In this document: positions 54,612-64,000 of the stretch, piece by piece | Position numbering within the stretch: the first letter of the stretch is position 1 | How the letters are laid out: every line of letters begins with the position of its first letter | Origin: Mycoplasmopsis maculosa | GTDB taxonomy: Bacteria; Bacillota_I; Bacilli_A; Mycoplasmatales; Metamycoplasmataceae | Assembly (NCBI RefSeq): GCF_900660665.1 | Contig: NZ_LR215037.1 | Coordinates: 682,001-746,000 of the forward strand | DNA length: 64,000 bases | Reading direction: 5' to 3' | Program-made: the position numbers and the translations under genes | The notes under the pieces: model-generated | The model's input: the letters and a program-made list of their open reading frames with translations, nothing else | Database searches by the model: none | Told to the model about the DNA's origin: nothing

Positions 54612-56746
54612 TATTTGCAACGACAGCAAGTGTTCTTTTATTAGGCGCAACAGCTGCAACAGCTGCAATAACAGGTATTATTATTTCAAAAAGAACAAAA
54701 TTAGAAAAAGCTAAAAAAGAAGCAACAAATTTGGTAAATGCTATACCTGATGATTACTCAAAAAAACAAGGCTTATTAGAAAAACTAAAAAGTGCTAAAA
54801 CATATGAGGAATTTAAAGCAATTTCAAAAGAAGCAAAAGAAATTTTAGATGAAATTGCAAGTGGTAAAGAAGATCCAAAGAAAGTTGAAGAAGCAAAACA
54901 AAAAGCTTTAGAAGCGATTAATCGTTTAAATGTTGACAATAAATTGAAGTCTAAATTATTAGATTCCTTAAATAAAGAAGAAATTAAAATTTTTGAAATA
55001 CAAAATATTGAACAAGAAGCTGAAAAAGAATATAATGCCGATAGATCAAGACGTGTTTCAGAAAATAATCAAACAGAAAATTATCTTTCAGTATTGATTA
55101 ATTCTATTAAAGACCAAGATAAAGCTAATGAACTAAAAGATAAATTAGATTTGTTAAAAAATAATTCTGATAATTCAAAACAACTAGAACAAGATTTGAA
55201 CAATTTAGCTAGTTTTGTAAAAGACAAAAACAAAAGTGATGAATTAAAAGAAAAAATTTCAGAAATTATTGTTACTCCAACTAAAGAAGCTTTATTAAAA
55301 AAAGCTGAATTGGATAAATTAGCTACTTTAAACCTTGAATCTACAAATCAAAAATTAAATGATCTAAAAGCTGAATTAGAAAAAGCAATAGAAAATGCTA
55401 ATGATAATCCTGCTTCATCATTAAGAAAATTAGCAGAAATTCAAAAGAAAATTGAAGAAGCTATTAGAGAAGAAGACGGCGAACAAAAATTATTAGCAGC
55501 TAAGAAAGAGATGATTAAAGATAGAATTAATTCATCAACTCTTTCAGATTCAGAAAAAAAATCAGAAATAGCTAAAATTGAAGCAACAACAAATGAAAAA
55601 GAATTTGGAAGAGCTTCAACAAAATTAGAAGCAATTTTAGATAAAAAGAAAATTGATGATGTAAAAGAATTAGAAAAAACAATTGAAGAAGCAATACTTT
55701 CTTCAACATCTCAAGAAGAACTTTTAAAAATCAAAAAGGATCAATTAAAAGAAAAAATTAATTCTTCAACTTTATTACCTTCTGAAAAAGAAAAATTATT
55801 ATCAGAAGTTGATAAAGCAAATTCATTATCAAAATTTGATACAACTAAAGGATTAGTAAAAGAAGAATTAGAAAAAGAAAAGCAAAGAGAAAACTCTAAA
55901 GAAGTAGATACTTTATTAAATTCTATTGAAAATGAAGTTGAAAATCAATTAGCAACTGAAAATAAAAACACTTCTAAGTCAGTTTTCGATGTTAAAAAAG
56001 AAGTTTTAATTGATTTGGTAAATAATTCTTCATTATCTAGCGAAGAAAAAGAAAAATTATTATCAGAAGCTAATTCTATTTCAAAAGATAGTGATAATTC
56101 ATTAGAAGCATTAAAAGAATTAACTAACAAAGTTAATAAAGATATTTCATTCAATAATGTTAAGAATGAAGCACTAAAAATAGCAAATACAATTGAAGAA
56201 CCAAGAAAATCTGAATTAAGAGATAAAATAAATAATCTTTCAAGTGAAGATTCTAATGAATTACAAAAACTTTTATCTGAAGCTCAAAAAGAAGCAAATT
56301 CTGAAGATAAAAAAGATGAGTTGGCAAAAGCTATAGAATCTGTTAAACAAATAGATAGTTCAAACCCTAAAAAGCAAGCTTTAGAAAAAATGTTAGAAGA
56401 TTCTAACAATCTTTCATTAAGCGAACTTAGAAATATTAATGAACAAATTCAATCTATTCTTGATTCAAAAGAAGAAAGTCAAGTTATACAAAACAAGAAT
56501 GATGCAAAATTAGTTGAATCATTAATTGAAGATATTAAGGATCCAAAGAAAAAAGAAGAATTAAAGTCATCACTTGATAAAATACTTAATTCTAATTTAG
56601 ATAATTCTAGTGAAACAATAAATGATTTAAATAGATTAGCTTCAAAAGTTTCAAATCCTGAAAAAGTCGCTCAATTAAAAGAAAAAATTGCAGCAGCAGT
56701 TGTGACACCAGAAGAAAAATTAAATACTAAAAAAAGAAGAACTTAA
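54566..56746 (+). CDS. Giant repeat-built surface protein, N-terminal fragment
   Basis: 726 residues before a frameshift. A basic N-terminus is followed by one transmembrane/signal-anchor helix (about residues 15-37, VFATTASVLLLGATAATAAI), then tandem helical modules of about 70-110 residues. These have recurrent LEKAKKEATN, INSSTLSDSEK(K) and EAL-KELTNKVN elements, like GA/FIVAR-type three-helix modules of extracellular-matrix-binding proteins (Ebh). The frame ends at TAA 56744 because a run of seven A at 56729-56735 shifts it; with six A it continues unbroken into the next fragment. The start at 54566 has a weaker Shine-Dalgarno site than the decoy ATG. It is probably an adhesin anchored in the membrane. 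Confidence 0.8.
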   Translation: MDNSENKKKNKKKKIVFATTASVLLLGATAATAAITGIIISKRTKLEKAKKEATNLVNAIPDDYSKKQGLLEKLKSAKTYEEFKAISKEAKEILDEIASGKEDPKKVEEAKQKALEAINRLNVDNKLKSKLLDSLNKEEIKIFEIQNIEQEAEKEYNADRSRRVSENNQTENYLSVLINSIKDQDKANELKDKLDLLKNNSDNSKQLEQDLNNLASFVKDKNKSDELKEKISEIIVTPTKEALLKKAELDKLATLNLESTNQKLNDLKAELEKAIENANDNPASSLRKLAEIQKKIEEAIREEDGEQKLLAAKKEMIKDRINSSTLSDSEKKSEIAKIEATTNEKEFGRASTKLEAILDKKKIDDVKELEKTIEEAILSSTSQEELLKIKKDQLKEKINSSTLLPSEKEKLLSEVDKANSLSKFDTTKGLVKEELEKEKQRENSKEVDTLLNSIENEVENQLATENKNTSKSVFDVKKEVLIDLVNNSSLSSEEKEKLLSEANSISKDSDNSLEALKELTNKVNKDISFNNVKNEALKIANTIEEPRKSELRDKINNLSSEDSNELQKLLSEAQKEANSEDKKDELAKAIESVKQIDSSNPKKQALEKMLEDSNNLSLSELRNINEQIQSILDSKEESQVIQNKNDAKLVESLIEDIKDPKKKEELKSSLDKILNSNLDNSSETINDLNRLASKVSNPEKVAQLKEKIAAAVVTPEEKLNTKKRRT
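56729..56735 (+). repeat. Poly(A)7 tract at the frameshift site
   Basis: The sequence ACT-A7-GAAGAACTT: with seven A the frame runs to TAA 11 nt later; removing one A joins both halves into a frame of 2915 codons. Confidence 0.9.
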
Positions 56747-56852
56747 TAAATTAACAGAAGTTTTATCAAGCGAAACAAGCAATGATTTAAAACAAAAAAT
56801 AGAAGAAATTATTTCTAATAGCAATTTAAATACTTTAGAAAAACAAGAAGAA

Positions 56853-59800
56853 TTGGATAAACTTCAAAAACAAATTGAAAAAGCTATTATTGAAGAAAAA
56901 GGCTCAAATTCTTTAATTTCAAAACAAAAAGAAATTCTTAATGATAGAATTGAATCTTCAAATTTAACACCAGAAGAAAAACAAAGAGAAAAAGAAAAAA
57001 TTAACTCAATAACAACTTTAGAAGATTTAAAAGAAAAAGAAGTAGAGTTAAATAAAGCATTAGACAACCAAGTGAATAAAGATATTCAAGAAGCTGAAAA
57101 AGCCATTGAAAATGAAATTCTTAACCAAAACACTGAAAATAAAGAAGCTAAGTTATTAGAAGCTAAAAAAGATGTTCTTAAAGAAAAAATTAACTCAGCA
57201 ACAAATTTATCTGATTCTCAAAAAGCTGAATTATTATCACAAGTTGATGAAACTGAATCTTTAGATGATTTTTCAAATAATAAAGCTGAAATTGAAAAAG
57301 TATTGAATTACGAAAATCAAAAATCTGCAGCTGCTGAAATTGCAAAACAATTAGATAAACTTACAAAAGAAGCTGAAAAAACATTAGAAGATCAAATTGG
57401 TTTAACTGGTTTAGCAAATAAAAGAATTGAAGACTTAAAAGAAAGCATTAATAGCTCAAACCTTCCAAATGATAAAAAAGAACAATTAATAAATTCATTA
57501 AATAGCATTAATCCTTCAAGTGAAGAAGCTTTTAATGATATTACAAAACAAAAAGATAAAATTAATAAAGAATTAGAACTTCAAAGTGTTAAAGATGAAG
57601 CTTTAAAAGTTGCTAATAGATTATCTGATTCAGAAGAAAAACAAGCTTTAATAGATTCAATTAACAATGGAACAACTAGTGATATTGAAGCAGCAAAAGA
57701 AGCAGTAGCTACAGCAAAACAAAAAGCTGAAGAAAAATTAACAACTGCTTTAAATGAAGCAAAAACTGCAATTAATAAATTAGCTGGTGCTGATGAAGAA
57801 TCATCAAAATTGAATTCTGAACTTATAAATGCTTCAACAGAAGAAGAAAGAAAAACTGTTAAGGCTAAAGCAGAAAAAATCGTTAATGATAAAATTTTAG
57901 AAGCAAAAGCAGAAGTTGAAAAATTAGATGATACAAATCCTAAAAAACAAGAATTATTACAAAAAATATCAAAAGCAGAAGCAGATAATTCTTCAAATTA
58001 TTCAACATTTAATGAATTATTAAAAGAAGCTCAATCTGAAGAAAGTAAAGAAGAAGAAAAGAAAAAGGCTCAACAAGAACTAGATTCTGCTGAGAATATT
58101 TCAGAAGAAGATAAAAGACAATTAGCAAATGAACTTAATTCAGCAAATGATATGGATGAAGTTATCGCTAAAAAAGATGAAATAATAAAGAAAAAAGAAT
58201 ATACTGACAGTAAAAAAGCAGCTTCAGACGAAATTGCAAATATTGAAAATGAAACAAAAAGATCAGAATTACAAACTTTATTAAATAATGCTGAAACTAA
58301 AGCAAAAGCAGATGAAATTAGAGCACAAGCTACAGATTACAAAAATAAAGAATTAGCTAATAAACAAAAAGCTCAAGAATTAAGAGATAGAATTAATGCT
58401 CTTCAAACTCAAGCTAAAAAAGAAGAATTACTTGCTCAATTAGAATCTGCTTTAAATAAAAATGGTCAACCAAATTCAAACACAGAAGAAGTTAAGAATG
58501 CTTTAACTACTTTAGCTAATAATGTAGATTCTGCAGTTTCAAATGAACAAAGAGTTTCTCAAGATTTAGAAGTTAAAAAACAACAATTAAGAGATAAAAT
58601 AACTCAAATTTCTGATACAGTTAAAAAAGCTGAATATGAAAAAGAATTAGAAAGAATTAATTCAATTGCAGATCCTTCACAAGCTACAACAGAAGCAAAT
58701 ACATTAGATAATAAAGTTACAACACAAAAAGCTTTCGAAACTAAAAAAGCTGAAGCTCAAGCTGAAATTAATAGATTAAGAACAAAAGATTCAGCTAAAA
58801 AAACTGAATTGCAATCTAGATTAGATTCAGCTACTACTGAAGAACAAGCAGCAACAATCTTACAAGAAGCTCAAGCTGAAAAAGCAAGAGAAGATGAACA
58901 AATTGAAGCTAAAAGAAGAGCTGTTAATGAAGCTCTTGGAAAACTTCAAGATGGTACCGAATTTAAAAATTCACTTGTTTCTAGAAAAGACCAAGCTGCT
59001 CCTTCTGACGATGCAAGTCATAGAACTGTTGATTTAGCTGAATTAGATAATATTGTTACAGCTGTAAATAATAAAATTGAAGAACTTAAAAATGCTGCTA
59101 AAGCCGCTATTGCATTGGCAAATGGATTAGAAGCTACTGGCGATAATACTACTTCATATGAATCACTAAATGCAGATGTTAATAATGAAGCAAATCAAAC
59201 AGAAGAAAAATTAAACGAATTAAAACAAAAAGCACAAGCAGAAGTTGCAAAAGCTAGAAATGCTGCTATTGATGCTTTAGGACAATCTGAAGGTAAAGAA
59301 CTTTCTAATAAGAAAAAAGCCTTACAACAACTTATAAATGATCCAACAAAAACTATTGCTGATCTTAATGACTTATTAAATAAAGTAAACAAAGAGACTA
59401 AATTAGAAACAAAAGCAGCTGAATTAATAGCTAAGGCAAATAAAATTCAAGACCCACAACAAAGACAAAGCTTTATTAATAGAGTTAATAATTTAATGAA
59501 CAGTGATAATGAATCTGAAAGAACAACAGATAAGTTGCAAGAAATAGAAAATGAAATTTCTTCAAGTAATGAAAGACAAGAAGCGGCTAGAACACAAGCT
59601 TATACTGATGCTAAAGCAGCTATTGATTCAATTTCTGATAGTACAGAAAAACAAAGATTATTAACACAATTGAAAAAAGCTGATTCAGACGAACCAAAAG
59701 ACGAATTAACAGCTAGTGAAATTCAAGATATTAAAAATGCTGCTGAAGCATTTAAAAACTTTGAAGACAAGAAAAGAGAAGCTAGAGAAAAACTTGCTTT

Positions 59801-62800
59801 ATTACCAACTGGCAATACTATTAGAACAACAAAAGAAGCTGAATTAGACCAAATTAATAGTTCTGAAAGTAATTCAATTGCTAGAATAGAACAAATTAAA
59901 CAAGCTGCTGAAACAGAATTAAACTCAATAAATAATGCTGTTACTGAAGCTTTAAGAAAAGTAGAAGAGCTTGTTGATCATGAAGAATATGCTTCTATAA
60001 AACAAAAAATAGAACAAAAAGATTCAGATAATAATGAAGTTGATAAAATTCAAACCTCAGGTAATAATGCTCAAACAAAAGCTACTGAATGAAAAGCTGC
60101 AAAAGCAAGCTTAACTGAATTTATTAATCAATTACCAGCAGGAAATGCTGAAAAAACAAGAATTGATGGAGTTGTTGCAAATAAAGACAGTGTAAACAAT
60201 GTAAATAAAGTTACTTCATTAATAGCTGCAGCTCAAGCTGAAAAAACTAAATTAACTGAGGCTATATCAGAAGTAAAAAGTTATATTGACCAACAATTGC
60301 CTACAAATGCAAAAGTTGAAAACACTGTTGCTTCAGAAATTATTGCTAAAATTTCAACTGAAATATCTGCTTTAATTGAAGAAGTTAATGAAGTTTCAAA
60401 AATTAGTGCTTTAAAACAACAAATAGATTCTGAAAAACAAGCATTAGACGCCTTATTATCACAAGCAAGAGAATCTTATAAAGCGTTACCAGAAGGTAAT
60501 TCAGTAAAAGTTAAACATTCTACATCAATGGCTGATAATTACTATGCTGAATTGGTAAATAATAAAGAAAAAGTTACTGCTATTAAAAATGAATTAGAAA
60601 CTGAAAAATCTGCAATAGAAACACTTAAACAAGATATAATAGCTCAATTAAATAATTCTAATCTTAAAGAAACTCACCCAAGAAAAGTGGCTATTAAAAA
60701 ATTAATTGATGGTCAAGATGTTGATCAAGAAACTCATCCAAAAGAACAAAGAGAATTTGAAACTTTAAAAAATGAACTTATAACATTAAATAATGATTTA
60801 AGTACTGCTAAAACACAAGCCCAAGCTGAAATTAATAAATTACCAGAACAAAACACTGAAAGAGTAAGATTGCAAGCTCTTCTTGATGCTATGAATAATG
60901 AACATGATGAAGTTTCAGAAATAAATAGTAAAATTAAAGAACCTGCAATAGCAAAAGCAACTGAATTTGCTTCTAAATATCAATTAATACAAACTGCTTT
61001 ACAAGCTCTTCCTAATACTAATCCAAAATATGTTGAAATTGATACTTTAATTACAACTGCAAATAATAAATTGCAAAGTGATAAACTAAGAGAAATAAGT
61101 CAATTAGAAACAATTGAGTCAGAATTAAAACAATTAAAAACAGATTTAGATAATGCTGCTAGAAATGCTTTAGATTATCTTGGAAATAGATTACCTCTAA
61201 ATAATGATGTTAGAACAAATATAACAAACAAAATAAATACTAGAGGCGCAGATGCTGATGAAGTAAGTGAAATTTCTGAAACAACAACTTTAATTGATAA
61301 TGAAGAAAGTAAAATGAATACAGCAATTAGTTCATTAAGATCTAAATTAGAACATCTTCCTTCAAATTATCAATATAGAATAGATAAAACAACAATTTCT
61401 AATGTTCCTTTAAAAGACCAAACTATTTTATTAAATGAATCAAACATCACAGATTTAATTAATGAAATAGAAAATACTGAAATCCCTAAAGTTGATGCAG
61501 CAAGAATGACAGTTGAATTTGATGAAGAACCTTCAAATGCTAAATTTAGTAATGTTCCATTTACATTAGAAACATCAAATTTAAATGATTCAGTTACTGA
61601 TAATAAACTATGAGCTTCAGTAGATAGAAATGTGCTAAATGTATTACCAAAATTAGAAGAAAATCAAATTTACAAAAAAGTTGTTTCTACTGATAATGAA
61701 GAAGAAGTTACAAAAACAACAACAGTTGGTTCTGAAGGCGAAACAATTTATAATTTATATCAAGATTCACAAAAAATTAAAAGTTTCATTATTTTTTGTA
61801 CTCCACAAAATAATATTAATTTTGAATCAAGTATGATAACAAGATTACAAGGTAGTTCACAAATAGGAACAAAAGCTGAATGAAGTCGTACTCCTAATAA
61901 TATTGGTAAATTAGTAGATAATAATTATGGTGGCGGGTCAAGATATGAAGCTTGAGGTGATTATAATATTGAACAAAATAATAATAATTTTGTAATCTAT
62001 AAAAAAGATTCAAATAATAGAGAAGAAAATGCTTGATATGCAAGAATGGATCTTTTTGTTAGATTTACAGGTGGTTCTTCTGGAAGATATGATCATGTTG
62101 TTCCTAGAGAAGTTCGTATTTCATTCTCAGATGATGGACAATCATGAGAAAATGTTCAAAATCAAAGTCACGTTTTTGATTATGATTGATTTAAAGAAGA
62201 AAGATTTAATAGAAATAATGGAACAATTAGTTTATTTGATAGACCGGATACTATAAAAGATAATAACAACAATGGTTTTAACCAATTTGCTCAATTATAT
62301 GGTGATCAAGGTTCACATAATACAAATGCAAATAATGTTAATCAAGTTGTAAGAATAAGAACAAATTTCACACCTATAAATGCTAAATATATAAGAGTTA
62401 GTTGAGTTTCTGCTATAAATCCACAAGAAGTTAGAAATAATGCCACTGGTTTAAAAGTTACTGCATGAACAGAAGTTAAGCCATATATATTAACTACATC
62501 TGGTTTAGATCATTTTAAAGCTAACGAAACTAAATCAGCTTTTGCTTTACCAAGTTCTTTAAATGTTTCATATAATGGAGTTTCAAAAGTAATAAATGGT
62601 AATGGGGAAGATTATATTGATTTAGAATCATCTGATAACACATTATCAGCTTCAAATATTCAAATTAATAATAAGGAACCTGAATTATCTTATTCAATTA
62701 GTAAAATTAAATCATTTAAATTCTCTTCAAATAGTTCAAAAGAAGTTTATTCAGAATTTTTAATTACAGTTAAAAATGCAATTAATGAAATTAAAACTTT

Positions 62801-63311
62801 TAAAGTAGGAATTGGTAAAAGACCTATAAATACGGATTTAGTGGGTATTTTTGCTGAATCTATGAATGAATCTACAAATGATCCAAAAGGAACTGTACGT
62901 AGATTATTAAAAGATATAGAAAGATGAACTAATGGCATTAGTCAATCATCTGAACTTAAATGGAATGATATAAAAGAACCAATTAATCAATTGAAGACAA
63001 CTATTTCTGATCAAAATTACCAATTAAATACTCAAGAATTACAAACTTGATGACAATTAAAAAATCTAATAATAAACATTAATAGAGAAAATTCTTCTAC
63101 TGATAATACTGAAACATTTGAAAATAAATTAAATGAAGTAAGAACAAAATGAGCAGAATTATTAACTCTTCAACCAGCTAATTTAGAAGATCTTTATACA
63201 AATGTTCACCAACCTATGATGAATGATTTATCTAAGACATTAGATGATTTAAACGATCATTTAAAATGAATTCAAAGTGAAATAGATAAATTATCTAATC
63301 CAACTTCATAG
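56853..63311 (+). CDS. Giant repeat-built surface protein, C-terminal fragment
   Basis: The open frame continues from the poly(A) site to TAG 63311 with several TGA Trp. No ATG with a ribosome site opens it, so without a frame correction it would not be made (56853 is only an in-frame TTG). It has more helical repeats (Lys/Glu/Ala/Asn-rich, almost no aromatic residues) to about 61600. An aromatic-rich domain follows at about 61880-62490, WSRTPNNIGKLVDNNYGG to VPREVRISFSDDGQSWENV and INAKYIRVSWVSA, which fits an F5/8 type C (discoidin) sugar-binding domain. The end is another helical domain (LKWIQSEIDKL). The intact protein would have about 2914 residues. Confidence 0.8.
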
Positions 63312-63328
63312 AAGAATTTAAATTAAAA

Positions 63329-63352
63329 AAATATTCGGGAAACCGAATATTT
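63329..63352. terminator. Bidirectional terminator between the giant gene and dnaI
   Basis: AAATATTCGG / CCGAATATTT stem with a GAAA tetraloop; A-rich before and T-rich after, so it serves both converging genes. Confidence 0.85.
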
Positions 63353-64000
63353 TAATTATTGCTTATTTTAAATTGAATCAAATTAAAATCAATTTCTGAG
63401 TTTAATGATTCAACCTTAAATTTATTTGAAGTGTTTTCAGATTCAAAATAAAATCTTTTTAATTCTTCTAAAGATAGAGGACTAGAATAAATATTAATAT
63501 TTTTATTATTATTTCTATAAGAGATTATTTCTTTTAAAATGTCATATTTGAATCAAGCATTATTTTTTTCAAATCCTAAATTATCTATAATTAGTATTTT
63601 AACAGTTTTTAAAGCTAAAATAATATCGTTGAAGCTTTCTTTATTCTTTAATTTGTTTGTTAAAAAATTATATAAATCTTTTGTATCGATTATAGCTGTA
63701 GAGAAGCCATTTGAGGCAAATTCATTTGCTATAGCGTTGGCTATATAAGTTTTACCAGATTTACTACTTCCACTTATATATATGTTTTTATAAAAATCTT
63801 TATTTTGTGTATTAAATGCTTGAAGTAAAATGTTTATATACTCAACTAAATTTTCTCTTTCTTTAATATTTGTTTTTATTTTTTTTATTTCAGCTTCATC
63901 AGAAGAATCAGTTATTTGAGTCAAAATTAAATTCATTTGCTTTACAACATTTTTAGAAGCTTTATTGTTACTTGCTGTTTTTTCAAAAATAAGATTATTT
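63352..64000 (-). CDS. dnaI: DnaI/DnaC-like helicase loader, C-terminal part
   Basis: At least 215 residues, open at the window edge. AAA+ ATPase: Walker A GSSKSGKTY, Walker B KILIIDNLGFEK, with one TGA Trp just after. KNIYISGSSKSGKTYIANAI and FSTAIIDTKDLYNFL follow the DnaI pattern. The C-terminal half is short. DnaI loads the replicative helicase DnaB. Istb-type ATPases have a similar core, but no transposase is adjacent. Confidence 0.72.

Noticed and set aside
54566-63311. Regular repeats that could suggest a CRISPR array or satellite DNA
   Set aside because: The periodicity is in the protein (helical modules of about 70-110 residues), units diverge at DNA level, and no constant repeat with unique spacers exists.

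Overview
The window comes from a mycoplasma (class Mollicutes). The DNA is very AT-rich. Nearly every long reading frame is interrupted by TGA codons at conserved tryptophan positions, so TGA is read as Trp throughout and only TAA/TAG end genes. There are prolipoproteins with a Cys lipobox, a lone 5S rRNA gene, a PolC replicase, the short archaeal-type prolyl-tRNA synthetase and no cell-wall genes. The species cannot be fixed from the sequence alone.

Layout. 1-3.2 kb: end of an oligopeptide ABC importer operon (oppC'-oppD-oppF). 3.3-5.5 kb: an unassigned three-gene operon on the minus strand, led by a small MG284-like protein. 5.6-7.1 kb: an unknown protein and an SPFH/stomatin protein. 7.1-8.3 kb: decayed DNA, 5S rRNA and a repeat-bearing lipoprotein. 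8.3-20.3 kb: nucleotide and RNA housekeeping (folA, rsmG, prs, dCMP deaminase, rsmD, def), an endonuclease I lipoprotein, two multi-pass membrane proteins and topoisomerase IV (parE-parC). 20.4-29.6 kb: HAD phosphatase, RNase HIII, alcohol dehydrogenase, fmt, gap, mnmE, tatD, rsmA, gpsA and tRNA-Cys/tRNA-Arg. 29.6-36.5 kb (minus): comEC, comEA-like, frr, pyrH, a YihY-type membrane protein, rbfA and a long SGNH hydrolase. 36.6-40.6 kb: mnmG, rlmH and a lipoprotein between two tRNA-Arg genes. 40.8-45.2 kb: polC. 45.2-46.7 kb: a complete IS30-family element, IS1630-like, inserted in a terminator. 46.7-53.9 kb (minus): an MG284-like gene, proS, pepP, era, cdd, ybeY and a peptidase-containing ABC exporter with a small accessory protein. 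54-63.3 kb: rpiB and a giant repeat-built surface protein. 63.4-64 kb: a dnaI-like helicase loader running out of the window.

How it works together. Many genes are packed in overlapping or 1-20 nt spaced operons (mnmE-tatD-rsmA-gpsA; pyrH-frr; mnmG-rlmH; ybeY-cdd-era-pepP). Convergent units share bidirectional hairpin terminators. A recurrent start signal is TATAAT placed 6-7 nt before the ATG without a Shine-Dalgarno sequence, which points to leaderless mRNAs.

Most notable: (a) the giant surface protein gene carries two independent possible ON/OFF devices, a 17-bp tandem duplication that duplicates the start codon and a poly(A)7 frameshift; (b) two paralogous MG284-like proteins with a helix-turn-helix-like C-terminus, one beside proS and one heading an unknown operon; (c) an IS whose 19-bp target duplication is itself an inverted-repeat terminator; (d) a C39-peptidase ABC exporter with no visible substrate gene.
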